NCBI RefSeq assembly: GCF_000717595.1
Contig: NZ_JNZO01000003.1
Location: 124,001 to 188,000, forward strand
Origin: Streptomyces flavochromogenes
Lineage (GTDB): Bacteria; Actinomycetota; Actinomycetes; Streptomycetales; Streptomycetaceae
Length of the DNA: 64,000 nucleotides
Direction: 5' to 3'
Below, piece after piece: positions 23,995 through 32,766 of this stretch. The notes below the pieces were generated by a model. That model was not told the origin of the DNA. It searched no databases and saw only the letters and a list, made by a program, of their open reading frames with translations. A program made the translations under genes and the position numbers. How positions within the stretch are numbered: position 1 is the first letter of the stretch; each line of letters starts with the position of its first letter.

Positions 23995-25260
23995 TCAGGC
24001 CGAACCGGCCAGGACCTTTTCCCGCTCGGGCCGACGCGTCTGCCCCGGGATGCGCACGACGCCGGCCTCGGTCACCGTGTGCCGCCACAGGGCGCGGCAG
24101 GCGTAGAAGGCGGCCACCACCAGGAGACCGTTGCGCAGGAACAGCACGGCGATCCCCAGGGGATCGCTCTGCGTCACATGGGAGAACCACACGGGGTACT
24201 CGAACTGCGTCACGGCCGTCGCCCACAGCACCAGATGGGCGGGGCGCCGCATGCTGGTCGAGCGGTAGGCGAGACAGACCGCGGCGAGGCCGAACAGCCA
24301 GATCATGTACTGCGGTGATATCACCCGGCTCGTCAGGGTGAAGAGCAGTACGGCGACGAAGGCCGCGTCCGCCGTCGTCGACGAGGAGAACCGGCGTGCC
24401 TTGAACCGCCACAGCGCCAGCCAGCCGAACGCGGCGATCGTCAGCGCCATCGCACCGGACGAGACCCACGAGACGTAGGGGCCGAGGAACTCCATCGAGC
24501 CGTAGTTCATCCGGGCCTCGCCCTCCCAGCCGAAGTGCCGGGCCACGTGGAACACCATCGCCCCCAGCGACTCGACCTCCGTACCCCGCTCGCTCTGGTA
24601 CGACAGGAAGGTCAGCGACCCCGGCATCCAGGCCGCGCAGAGCAGCAGCACCGCACCCGCCGCGCCGGCCGCCACCGGCCAGGAACGCCAGGTCGGCCCG
24701 CCCTTCGGGGTGCCCACGAGCAGCAGCGCCGGCCACACCTTGAGGACCGCGCCGAAACCGGCGAGAACACCGAGAACGCGCGGGTCGCGGCCGACGGTCA
24801 GCAGAGCGGCCACGGCGACGGCCGTCACCATGACGTCGTAGCGGGCGTACGCGGTCGGGCCGAGCAGGGGCACCGCGGCAAGCCAGAGCCACGCGCCCCG
24901 CATCGACCGGCCGGCCCGGCGGCCGGTGTGCAGGAGGAGGCCCATGACGAAGGCGTCGCAGAGGAGCGCCAGGACGAAGAAGGCCGCCGTGTAGCCGAGG
25001 AAGGGCAGCAGCGCGGGAGAGAGGATCGCGAGGGCGGCTGCCGGCGGGTACTGCCACGTCACGTCGGACCGGGGGTACTCACCGGTCCGCAGGACGTCGA
25101 ACCAGCCCTGGTAGATCTGCTCGACCTCGGCCATCGAGTCCGGGCCGGGGACCACCACGACCTTGAACGCACACAACAGGAGGATGATCCGGGTCAGGCC
25201 CCAGAGGCCGAGCGGGAGGCGGAGACGCGCGCGTGATCCGATGCCCACTGCCCCCGTCAT
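23995..25260 (-). CDS. GT87-family (DUF2029) polyprenol-dependent mannosyltransferase
   Basis: A 421-aa membrane protein with ten or eleven helices. The periplasmic loop motif YPRSDVTWQYPPAAAL contains the conserved aspartate and YPP element of GT-C family 87, which includes mycobacterial PimE and the Rv2181 arabinomannan alpha-1,2-mannosyltransferase. It should add mannose from polyprenyl-phosphomannose to a lipid or glycan at the outer face; the acceptor is unknown. ATG 25260 has AGGACAGG upstream. It is divergent from pimB (90 bp), which links both to mannolipid assembly. Confidence 0.85.
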   Translation of the reverse strand: MTGAVGIGSRARLRLPLGLWGLTRIILLLCAFKVVVVPGPDSMAEVEQIYQGWFDVLRTGEYPRSDVTWQYPPAAALAILSPALLPFLGYTAAFFVLALLCDAFVMGLLLHTGRRAGRSMRGAWLWLAAVPLLGPTAYARYDVMVTAVAVAALLTVGRDPRVLGVLAGFGAVLKVWPALLLVGTPKGGPTWRSWPVAAGAAGAVLLLCAAWMPGSLTFLSYQSERGTEVESLGAMVFHVARHFGWEGEARMNYGSMEFLGPYVSWVSSGAMALTIAAFGWLALWRFKARRFSSSTTADAAFVAVLLFTLTSRVISPQYMIWLFGLAAVCLAYRSTSMRRPAHLVLWATAVTQFEYPVWFSHVTQSDPLGIAVLFLRNGLLVVAAFYACRALWRHTVTEAGVVRIPGQTRRPEREKVLAGSA

Positions 25261-25349
25261 ACCTGTCCTGTTCCTTGTCCTGTCGGCCCGCTGTCGCGGG
25301 GGGATGGTGGTGCTGGGCGGTGGGTGCGCGCGCGGTACTGTCGGCCACG

Positions 25350-26492
25350 ATGCACAAGACCCTGATCGTAACCAACGACTTCCCGCCGCGTCCGGGCGGA
25401 ATCCAGGCCTTCCTGCACAACATGGCCCTCCGCCTGGATCCCGACCAGATCGTGGTGTACGCCTCCACCTGGAAGCGCAGCCGCGAAGGGATCGAGGCGA
25501 CGGCCGCGTTCGACGCCGAACAGCCTTTCACGGTCGTCCGGGATCGCACCACAGTGCTGTTGCCCACACCTCGGGTCACGGCCCGGGCCACCGCGCTCCT
25601 GCGCGAGCACGGCTGCGAGTCCGTGTGGTTCGGCGCGGCGGCGCCCCTCGGCCTCATGGCCCCCGCGCTCCGCAGGGCCGGCGCACGGCGACTCGTCGCC
25701 ACCACGCACGGACACGAGGCCGGCTGGGCCCAGCTGCCCGGCTCCCGGCAGCTGCTCCGGCGGATCGGCGAGGGCACGGACACCATCACCTACCTCGGCG
25801 AGTACACCCGCTCCCGGATCGCGGCCGCCCTCACGCCCGCCGCGGCGGGCCGCATGAGGCAGCTGCCGCCGGGCGTCGACGAGAAGACCTTCCACCCCGA
25901 CTCGGGCGGCGCCGAGGTCCGTGCCCGCCTCGGGCTCAGCGACCGTCCCGTGGTCGTCTGCGTCTCCCGGCTCGTCCCGCGCAAGGGCCAGGACACCCTG
26001 ATCAGGGCCATGCCGCAGATCCTGCGCCGGGTGCCGGACGCGGTCCTCCTGATCGTCGGCGGCGGCCCGTACGAGCAGGATCTGCACCGCCTCGCCGCCG
26101 AGACCGGGGTGGCCGGATCCGTACGCTTCACCGGCGCCGTCCCCTGGTCCGAGCTGCCCGCCCACTACGGCGCCGGCGATGTCTTCGCCATGCCCTGCCG
26201 CACCCGGCGCGGCGGCCTCGACGTCGAGGGCCTCGGCATCGTCTACCTGGAGGCCAGCGCGACCGGCCTTCCCGTCGTCGCGGGCGACTCGGGCGGCGCC
26301 CCCGACGCGGTCCTCGACGGCGAGACCGGCTGGGTCGTGCGCGGCGAGTCCGCCGAGGACACCGCCGACCGCGTCGGCACCCTCCTCCTCGACCCCGAGC
26401 TCCGCGCCCGCATGGGCGAGCGGGGCCGCGCCTGGGTCGAGGAGAAATGGCGCTGGGACCTCCTCGCGGAGCGTCTCAAGGAGCTTCTGTAG
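25350..26492 (+). CDS. pimB: GT4 mannosyltransferase, PimB-like
   Basis: A 380-aa GT-B glycosyltransferase close to mycobacterial PimB (Rv2188c), which adds the second mannose to phosphatidylinositol monomannoside using GDP-mannose at the inner membrane face. The N-terminus LIVTNDFPPRPGGIQ is diagnostic. The donor site shows VSRLVPRKGQD and the E-x7-E motif (E293, E301). ATG 25350 has no Shine-Dalgarno; TACTGT lies 8 nt upstream, so the mRNA may be nearly leaderless. The fatty-acid ligase next to it is convergent, the same pairing as Rv2188c/fadD15. Confidence 0.9.
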   Translation: MHKTLIVTNDFPPRPGGIQAFLHNMALRLDPDQIVVYASTWKRSREGIEATAAFDAEQPFTVVRDRTTVLLPTPRVTARATALLREHGCESVWFGAAAPLGLMAPALRRAGARRLVATTHGHEAGWAQLPGSRQLLRRIGEGTDTITYLGEYTRSRIAAALTPAAAGRMRQLPPGVDEKTFHPDSGGAEVRARLGLSDRPVVVCVSRLVPRKGQDTLIRAMPQILRRVPDAVLLIVGGGPYEQDLHRLAAETGVAGSVRFTGAVPWSELPAHYGAGDVFAMPCRTRRGGLDVEGLGIVYLEASATGLPVVAGDSGGAPDAVLDGETGWVVRGESAEDTADRVGTLLLDPELRARMGERGRAWVEEKWRWDLLAERLKELL

Positions 26493-26521
26493 CGAACGTC
26501 CGGGGTGTGACGGACACGGAA

Positions 26522-26565
26522 ACGGCCGGAGGCCCGGGGCGACACCGCCCCGGGCCTCCGGCCGT
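26522..26565. terminator. Bidirectional terminator, pimB / acyl-CoA ligase
   Basis: A 20-bp perfect GC-rich stem (26522-26541 with 26546-26565) with loop ACAC, lying between two convergent genes and serving both strands. Confidence 0.9.
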
Positions 26566-26582
26566 ACGTATGCCGGACCGGA

Positions 26583-28379
26583 TCAGGCCCGGTAGATCGC
26601 CTCGATCTCGTCCGCGAAGTCCTTCGCCACCACGTTCCGCTTCAGCTTCAGGGACGGGGTGATGTGGCCCGCCTCCTCCGTGAACGGCGCCGGGAGGATG
26701 CGGAACTTGCGGACCGACTCCGCCTTGGAGACCGCCGCGTTGCCGTCGTCGATCGCGCGCTGGACCTCCGCCACCAGGTCCGAGTCGTCCCGGAGGGTGG
26801 CCGCCGTCGAGCCCGCCGGCTTGCCGTGCTCCGAGGCCCAGCGGCCCAGGAACTCCTCGTCGATCGTGACCAGCGCGCCCACGAACGGGCGGCCGTCGCC
26901 GACCACCATGCACTCCGCGACCAGCGCGTGCGCCCGGATCCGGTCCTCGATGACCGCCGGAGCGACGTTCTTGCCGCCCGCCGTCACCAGGATCTCCTTC
27001 TTCCGGCCGGTGATCGCGAGGTAGCCGTCCTCGTCGAGGGTGCCGATGTCGCCCGTGTGGAACCAGCCGTCCGCCAGCGCCTCGGCCGTCGCCGCCTCGT
27101 TGTTCCAGTACCGCGAGAAGATGTGCTCGCCGTGCAGCAGCACCTCCCCGTCGTCGGCGATCCGCACCACCGAACCCGGCAGCGGCTGACCGACCGTGCC
27201 GATCTTCTGCCGGTCCCAGGGGTTGAACGCCGTCGCCGCGCACGACTCCGTCAGGCCGTAGCCCTCCAGGACCGTGAAGCCGATGCCCCGGAAGAAGTGA
27301 CCCAGCCGCTCACCCAGCGGCGCACCGCCCGAGATCGCGTACTCGCCCCGGCCGCCGAGCACCGCCCGCAGCTTGCTGAAGACCAGCTTGTCGAAGATCT
27401 TGTGCTTCAGCTTGAGGCCGAAGGACGGGCCCTGCGGGGTGCTCAGCGCCCTGCTGTACGCGATGGCCGTGTGCGCGGCCTTGTCGAAGATCTTGCCCTT
27501 GCCGTCGGCCTGGGCCTTGGCCCGCGCCGAGTTGTAGACCTTCTCGAAGACCCGGGGCACGCCCAGGATCAGGGTCGGCCGGAACGAGGCCAGCTCGTCC
27601 GTGAGGTTCTTGATGTCGGGGACGCAGCCGAGACGGATCGGCGCCATCACGGACGCGATCTCGACGAGCCGCCCGAAGACGTGCGCGGCCGGCAGGAACA
27701 GCAGCACCGAACACTCGCCGGTACGGAAGAGCGGCTTCAGCCGCTCCACCACGTTGCCGCACTCGGCGAAGAAGGCCCGGTGGGTCAGGACGCAGCCCTT
27801 GGGGCGGCCCGTCGTGCCCGAGGTGTAGACGATCGTCGCCGGGTCGTCCGCGTTCGCCGCCGACATGCGCTCGTCGAGCAGCTCGTCGGAGACGTCCGCG
27901 CCGGAGGCGGTGAGCCGCGCGACCGCGTCGTCCTCGATCTGCCAGACGCCCTTCAGCTCCGGCAGGTCCGCCCGTACGGACTCCACCGACTCCTGGTGCG
28001 CACCGCTCTCGACGAGCACCAGCGTCGCGCCCGAGTCGCCGAGGATCCACTGGATCTGCTCCGGCGAGCTGGTCTCGTACACGGGAACGGTCACGCCGCC
28101 CGCGCTCCAGATCGCGAAGTCGAGGAGCACCCACTCGTACCGGGTGCGGGAGAGCAGCGCGACCCGGTCGCCCGGCTCGACACCGGCCGCGATCAGGCCC
28201 TTGGCGGCCCCGCGGACCTCCGCGAGGAACTGCGTCGCGGTCACATCCGTCCACACGCCGTCGACCTTGCGGCCCATGACGGCGACGTCTGGGTGCTGGG
28301 AGGCGTTGCGGCGGATGAGATCCGTCAGGTTGCCGTCCGCGGGGACCTCGTACAGGGCCGGAAGGCTGAACTCGCGCAA
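26583..28379 (-). CDS. Long-chain acyl-CoA synthetase (FadD15-like)
   Basis: A 598-aa adenylate-forming enzyme that activates long-chain fatty acids to acyl-CoA through acyl-AMP. The A3 motif YTSGTTGRPKGC is near residue 190, the GYGLTE and GDIGTLDEDGYL motifs follow, and the catalytic lysine is expected in the C-terminal lobe (PSLKLKRNVV region). The start is TTG 28379 with GAGGAG about 9 nt upstream. It lies next to pimB as in mycobacteria (fadD15, Rv2187). The product probably feeds beta-oxidation or phospholipid acylation; the acyltransferase at 35.2 kb is a possible user. Confidence 0.93.
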   Translation of the reverse strand: MREFSLPALYEVPADGNLTDLIRRNASQHPDVAVMGRKVDGVWTDVTATQFLAEVRGAAKGLIAAGVEPGDRVALLSRTRYEWVLLDFAIWSAGGVTVPVYETSSPEQIQWILGDSGATLVLVESGAHQESVESVRADLPELKGVWQIEDDAVARLTASGADVSDELLDERMSAANADDPATIVYTSGTTGRPKGCVLTHRAFFAECGNVVERLKPLFRTGECSVLLFLPAAHVFGRLVEIASVMAPIRLGCVPDIKNLTDELASFRPTLILGVPRVFEKVYNSARAKAQADGKGKIFDKAAHTAIAYSRALSTPQGPSFGLKLKHKIFDKLVFSKLRAVLGGRGEYAISGGAPLGERLGHFFRGIGFTVLEGYGLTESCAATAFNPWDRQKIGTVGQPLPGSVVRIADDGEVLLHGEHIFSRYWNNEAATAEALADGWFHTGDIGTLDEDGYLAITGRKKEILVTAGGKNVAPAVIEDRIRAHALVAECMVVGDGRPFVGALVTIDEEFLGRWASEHGKPAGSTAATLRDDSDLVAEVQRAIDDGNAAVSKAESVRKFRILPAPFTEEAGHITPSLKLKRNVVAKDFADEIEAIYRA

Positions 28380-28634
28380 GACTGCTGCTCCTCATCGGGC
28401 GCCGGCGCCACGGCTCTGTGTGATGCACCGGTGAAGTCCAAGAACTGGCGGGTGCTCCGTGGGGGAGAGCACGACTGGACTGCCCGGACGTTACCCATCA
28501 GTACACGGTTCCGGATAGGGGGTTCCGGCCAGATGTTCCGTGCGTCACACATGTGTGGCGGTGCTCTCCGCACAGTAATCCACAGCTTTCCAGACTCGGA
28601 AGTAACCGCAGGTGACACCCCCTAAGGTGGGCCC

Positions 28635-29402
28635 ATGCGAGTCCATGTGGTCAGTGACGTGCACGGCAACGCCGGAGACCTCGCCAGGGCGGGGGACGGG
28701 GCCGACGCCCTGATATGCCTGGGGGACCTGGTCCTCTTCCTCGACTACGCCGACCACAGCCGCGGGATCTTCCCCGAGCTGTTCGGCGTCGAGAACGCCG
28801 ACCGGCTGGTCGAGCTGCGCACCGCCCGACGCTTCGACGAGGCCCGTGACCTGGGGCGTCGCCTCTGGGCCGAGCTCGACGTCGACCGCGAGACCGCGAT
28901 CGAGGGCGCGGTCCGCCGCCAGTACGCCGAACTCTTCGCCGCCTTCCCCACCCCCACGTACGCCACCTACGGCAACGTCGACATCCCCCGCTTCTGGCCC
29001 GAGTTCGCCCGGCCCGGGACGACCGTCCTCGACGGTGAGCGGGTCGAGGTCGGCGGCCTCGTCTTCGGCTTCGTCGGCGGCGGTCTGCGCACCCCGATGC
29101 GCACGCCGTACGAGATCTCGGACGAGGAGTACGCGGCGAAGGTCGAGGCCCTCGGCGACGTCGACGTCCTCTGCTCCCACATCCCGCCCGACGTGCCGGA
29201 CCTGACGTACGACACCGTCGCCCGCCGCTTCGAGCGCGGCAGCCGGGCCCTTCTCGACGCCATCCGGCGCACCCGGCCCCGCTACGCGCTCTTCGGCCAC
29301 GTCCACCAGCCGCTGGCCCGGCGGATGCGGATCGCGTCGACCGAGTGCGTGAACGTCGGCCACTTCGCCTCGACGGGCAGGCCCTTCGCCCTGGAGTGGT
29401 GA
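28635..29402 (+). CDS. Calcineurin-like metallophosphoesterase
   Basis: A 255-aa phosphoesterase with the standard metal-binding blocks: D8 and H10 in SDVHGN, D31 in GDLV, the GNVD block near residue 113, CSHIPPD, and GHVHQP near the C-terminus. Substrate unknown (phosphoester or nucleotide). It has no Shine-Dalgarno; TAAGGT at 28623-28628 stands 6 nt before the ATG, a leaderless arrangement. It heads a run of same-strand genes (SRPBCC, ArsA-like, DUF5304, glkA) that may work together. Confidence 0.9.
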   Translation: MRVHVVSDVHGNAGDLARAGDGADALICLGDLVLFLDYADHSRGIFPELFGVENADRLVELRTARRFDEARDLGRRLWAELDVDRETAIEGAVRRQYAELFAAFPTPTYATYGNVDIPRFWPEFARPGTTVLDGERVEVGGLVFGFVGGGLRTPMRTPYEISDEEYAAKVEALGDVDVLCSHIPPDVPDLTYDTVARRFERGSRALLDAIRRTRPRYALFGHVHQPLARRMRIASTECVNVGHFASTGRPFALEW

Positions 29403-29492
29403 CGGGCCCCGCTTCGCAGCGCGATAGCCTTCCGTCGGCACGTCTGTGCCCCTTTGACTTCCGCCGGACCGCACAGTGGAGGAGCCACCACG

Positions 29493-29936
29493 ATGGCCGA
29501 ACACACCAGCTCGAGCATCACCATCGAGGCGGCACCGGCCGACGTCATGGGCGTGATCGCCGACTTCGCCCGCTACCCCGAGTGGACGGGCGAGGTGAAG
29601 GAGGCCGAGGTCCTGGAGACCGACGAGGCCGGCCGTGCCGAGAAGGTGCGGCTGCTGCTCGACGCCGGCGCGATCAAGGACGACCACACCCTCGCGTACA
29701 CGTGGACCGGCGGCAACGAGGTCAGCTGGACGCTGGTCAAGTCCCAGATGCTGCGGTCGCTCGACGGTTCCTACCGGCTGGCGGCGGTGGGCGGCGGTGA
29801 CCGGACGGAGGTCACGTACCAGCTGACGGTCGACGTGAAGATCCCGATGCTCGGCATGATCAAGCGCAAGGCGGAGAAGGTCATCATCGACCGGGCGCTC
29901 GCGGGCCTGAAGAAGCGCGTCGAATCCGGCGTGTGA
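29493..29936 (+). CDS. SRPBCC-superfamily (polyketide cyclase/START-like) protein
   Basis: A 147-aa helix-grip protein similar to mycobacterial Rv2185c (TB16.3). It opens with SSSITIEAAPADVMGVIADFARYPEWTGEV, the usual start of this fold, which encloses a hydrophobic ligand pocket. Likely roles are lipid or prenyl-ligand binding; no catalytic residues are evident. The ATG at 29493 has GGAGGAG 9 nt upstream. The next gene encodes an ArsA-like protein, the same order as Rv2185c-Rv2184c, which argues for a functional link. Confidence 0.88.
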   Translation: MAEHTSSSITIEAAPADVMGVIADFARYPEWTGEVKEAEVLETDEAGRAEKVRLLLDAGAIKDDHTLAYTWTGGNEVSWTLVKSQMLRSLDGSYRLAAVGGGDRTEVTYQLTVDVKIPMLGMIKRKAEKVIIDRALAGLKKRVESGV

Positions 29937-30002
29937 GCCCCGGAGGGGGCCGGTCACGTCCTCCCGTACGAGCGTCGGGAGGGCGCGGGTAACGTCCTCC
30001 GC

Positions 30003-31145
30003 ATGCGGATCATCCTTGTCACCGGGTCCGGCGGCGCCGGTCGCACCACCGTCGCCACCGCGACCGCCCTCGCCGAGGCGCGGGCGGGCCGCAGGGTCCT
30101 GCTCGTCTCCGAGGACGCCGATCCGCTCCTGGGCGGCGACGGCGGCGAGGGCCTCCGTGTCCTGCGCCCCGAGCCGGCCGGTGACTTCCGCCGCGAGTTC
30201 CTCGCCCTCCAGGCCCGCTCCTCCACCGCCCTCGACCTGCTGGGCGCCGCGCCCTTCGAGGACGCCGAGCTCACCGAACTCCCCGGCAGCCGCCAGTTCG
30301 CCCTGCTGCGCGCCCTGCGCGACGCCGCCGAGGGTGACCACGAGCTCGCCGTCGTCGATCTGCCGCCGCTCGCCGAGGCCCTCGCCCTCCTCGCCCTGCC
30401 CGAGCAGCTCCGCCGCTATCTGCGCCGCCTCCTGCCGCGGGAACGGCAGGCCGCCCGCGCCCTGCGCCCGATGCTCGCCCAGCTCGCCGGCGTCCCGATG
30501 CCCGCGCAGTGGCTGTACGAGACCACCGGGCACTGGGAGGAGGAGCTGGCCGCCGTCCAGGCCGTCGTCGACGCCCCCACCACCAGCGTCCGACTGGTCC
30601 TCGAACCCGGCCCCGCCGCCGTCCGCGCCCTGCGCACCGCCCGGCTCGGCCTCGCCCTCCAGCGCCTCCCCCTCGACTCCGTCGTCGCCAACCGGCTGCT
30701 GCCCGCCGGCTCCGAGGACCCCTGGCTCGCCGGACTCACCACCCAGCAGCACCGGCACCTCGCGGAGCTCCGAACCGTCTCCGACGTCGTCGACGAGCTC
30801 CCGCACCTCGGCCGGGACCCCCGCGGACCCGAGGACCTCGTGCCGCTCGCGCCCGCCCGGCGCCCGGCCGCCGTCCCCGACCCCGTACCGGCGTGGTCCG
30901 TCGAGGACCGCCGGGAGGAGGACGGCGTCCTGGTGTGGCACATCGGCCTCCCCGGAGCCGTCAAGGAGGATCTGTCCCTCGTCCGCAGGGGTGACGAACT
31001 GCTCCTGACCGTCGGTGCCTTCCGCCGCAACGTGCCCCTGCCGGCCGCCCTGCGCCGCTGTACCGTCACCGGCGCGGGACTCGTCGAGGGGGACCTCCGG
31101 GTGCGCTTCACCCCCGACCCCGGACTCTGGCCCCGCACCCCCTGA
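30003..31145 (+). CDS. ArsA-like ATPase-fold protein with HSP20-like C-terminal domain
   Basis: A 380-aa protein resembling ArsA/GET3 deviant-Walker NTPases, with a C-terminal ArsA_HSP20 domain (about 290-375). The P-loop at 8-16 reads GSGGAGRTT: both the signature lysine of GKGGVGKT and the general P-loop lysine are replaced (Ser and Arg). The switch DLPPLAEAL near 120 replaces the usual D-x-A-P-T. ATP hydrolysis is therefore doubtful. Mycobacterial Rv2184c lies in the same context. It may carry membrane-protein or lipid cargo. TAACGT at 29990-29995 sits 7 nt before the ATG, predicting a leaderless start. Confidence 0.82.
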   Translation: MRIILVTGSGGAGRTTVATATALAEARAGRRVLLVSEDADPLLGGDGGEGLRVLRPEPAGDFRREFLALQARSSTALDLLGAAPFEDAELTELPGSRQFALLRALRDAAEGDHELAVVDLPPLAEALALLALPEQLRRYLRRLLPRERQAARALRPMLAQLAGVPMPAQWLYETTGHWEEELAAVQAVVDAPTTSVRLVLEPGPAAVRALRTARLGLALQRLPLDSVVANRLLPAGSEDPWLAGLTTQQHRHLAELRTVSDVVDELPHLGRDPRGPEDLVPLAPARRPAAVPDPVPAWSVEDRREEDGVLVWHIGLPGAVKEDLSLVRRGDELLLTVGAFRRNVPLPAALRRCTVTGAGLVEGDLRVRFTPDPGLWPRTP

Positions 31146-31188
31146 GGGGGCGTGTACCGTCGAAGTACCAGCCAGTGAGGAGTGCGCC

Positions 31189-31686
31189 ATGAGCGATTCG
31201 GACGCCTGGGCCAAGGCGTGCGCCGAGGACCTGGAGGCGGAGAAGGCCCGCCGCCGCGCACGGCGCGGGGCGGAGACCGGGTCCGCCGCCGACGAGTTCC
31301 GCAAGCTCTTCGAGGCCGTCGCCGACAAGGTCTCCGGGGGCCTCGGGAACCCGCTGCTCGCAGGCCAGGCCGCGCAGACCGTGCAGCAGCTCGTCAACCA
31401 GGCGAAGGCGGTCGTCGAGCCCGTCATCGAGCGCAACCCGCAGGTCTTCGACCACCTCGCCGCCGCCGGGAACGAACTGCTCGCCGCCTACCGCTCCGCC
31501 GTCGAGTCCCACGAGACCCGGTGGACGCGCGACGAGAAGGTGACCCCCGGCGACCCGCGCGACCCGCGCCGGGACGCGGACGGGCAGGGCGACAAGGCGG
31601 ACAAGGGCACCGACGGGGACGCCGGTGCGGACGACCGCAAGGACGACGAGGGGCCCGGAACCGGCCAGCACATCGACCTCGACTGA
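31189..31686 (+). CDS. DUF5304-type hypothetical protein
   Basis: A 165-aa soluble protein. The N-terminal 100 residues are helical with a conserved-looking WAKACAEDLEAEKARRRAR start and a central amphipathic helix (NPLLAGQAAQTVQQLVNQAK). The last 45 residues are a disordered Asp/Gly/Lys-rich tail. It matches the DUF5304 family, which I know only as an actinobacterial hypothetical. The ATG at 31189 has GAGGAG. It lies 43 nt after the ArsA-like gene and is likely in the same operon, so it could be that protein's partner. Confidence 0.75.
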   Translation: MSDSDAWAKACAEDLEAEKARRRARRGAETGSAADEFRKLFEAVADKVSGGLGNPLLAGQAAQTVQQLVNQAKAVVEPVIERNPQVFDHLAAAGNELLAAYRSAVESHETRWTRDEKVTPGDPRDPRRDADGQGDKADKGTDGDAGADDRKDDEGPGTGQHIDLD

Positions 31687-31752
31687 TCGGTACGCCCGTC
31701 CCCCTCGGGTACGGTGGGCCCTAGCGGGGCTCGACCGAAAACTGAGGGACAC

Positions 31753-32694
31753 ATGGGACTCACCATCGGCGTCGACATCGGCGGCACGAAGATCGCGGCC
31801 GGCGTGGTCGACGAGGAGGGCAACATCCTCGACACGCACAAGGTGCCCACCCCGCCGACCCCCGAAGGCATCGTCGACGCGATCTGCGCGGCCGTGTCCG
31901 AGGCCGGCAAGGGCCACACGATCGAGGCCGTCGGCATCGGTGCCGCGGGCTACGTCGACGACAAGCGCGCCACCGTCCTCTTCGCGCCGAACATCGACTG
32001 GCGGCACGAGCCGCTCAAGGACAAGGTCGAGCAGCGCGTCGGCCTGCCCGTCGTCGTCGAGAACGACGCCAACGCGGCAGCCTGGGGCGAGTACAGGTTC
32101 GGCGCCGGCCAGGGCCACGAGGACGTCATCTGCATCACCCTCGGCACCGGCCTCGGCGGCGGCATCATCATCGGCAACAAGCTGCGCCGCGGCCGCTTCG
32201 GTGTGGCGGCCGAGTTCGGCCACATCCGGGTCGTCCCGGACGGTCTGCTGTGCGGCTGCGGCAGCCAGGGCTGCTGGGAGCAGTACGCCTCCGGGCGCGC
32301 GCTCGTCCGCTACGCCAAGCAGCGTGCCAACGCCACCCCCGAGCGGGCCCAGGTCCTTCTCGGGCTCGGTGACGGCACCCCCGAGGGCATCGAGGGCCGA
32401 CACGTCAGCCAGGCCGCCCGCGCCGGCGACCCGGTCGCCGTCGACTCCTTCCGTGAACTGGCCCGCTGGGCCGGCGCCGGCCTCGCGGACCTGGCCTCGC
32501 TGTTCGACCCCTCGGCGTTCATCGTCGGCGGCGGCGTCTCGGACGAGGGCGACCTCGTCCTCGACCCGATCCGGAAGTCCTTCCGGCGCTGGCTGATCGG
32601 CGGCCAGTGGCGCCCGCACGCCCAGGTCCTCGCGGCCCAGCTCGGCAACAAGGCCGGTCTGGTCGGCGCGGCGGACCTCGCCCGCCAGGGCTGA
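31753..32694 (+). CDS. glkA: ROK-family glucokinase (GlkA)
   Basis: Glucose to glucose-6-phosphate with ATP; in S. coelicolor the homologue is also the main carrier of carbon catabolite repression. The 313-aa protein has the phosphate motif DIGGTK (8-13), the catalytic D105 in END (103-105), H157 in EFGH, and the zinc cysteines C167, C169 and C174 of the ROK motif CGCGSQGC. ATG 31753 has GAGGGA upstream; the 13-codon longer frame has none. TACGGT near 31707 is a possible -10. A long terminator follows. Confidence 0.95.
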   Translation: MGLTIGVDIGGTKIAAGVVDEEGNILDTHKVPTPPTPEGIVDAICAAVSEAGKGHTIEAVGIGAAGYVDDKRATVLFAPNIDWRHEPLKDKVEQRVGLPVVVENDANAAAWGEYRFGAGQGHEDVICITLGTGLGGGIIIGNKLRRGRFGVAAEFGHIRVVPDGLLCGCGSQGCWEQYASGRALVRYAKQRANATPERAQVLLGLGDGTPEGIEGRHVSQAARAGDPVAVDSFRELARWAGAGLADLASLFDPSAFIVGGGVSDEGDLVLDPIRKSFRRWLIGGQWRPHAQVLAAQLGNKAGLVGAADLARQG

Positions 32695-32703
32695 GCGGTC
32701 TCT

Positions 32704-32757
32704 CGTACGACAACCGCCCGTCGCGTCCCCGTGGACGCGGCGGGCGGTTGTCGTACG
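32704..32757 (+). terminator. Terminator after glkA overlapping the next promoter
   Basis: A 25-bp stem (32704-32728 with 32733-32757) with one G-T pair and a 4-nt loop. The distal arm contains most of TACGTT (32754-32759), the -10-like hexamer of the downstream gene. Confidence 0.88.
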
Positions 32758-32766
32758 TTACGTGTC

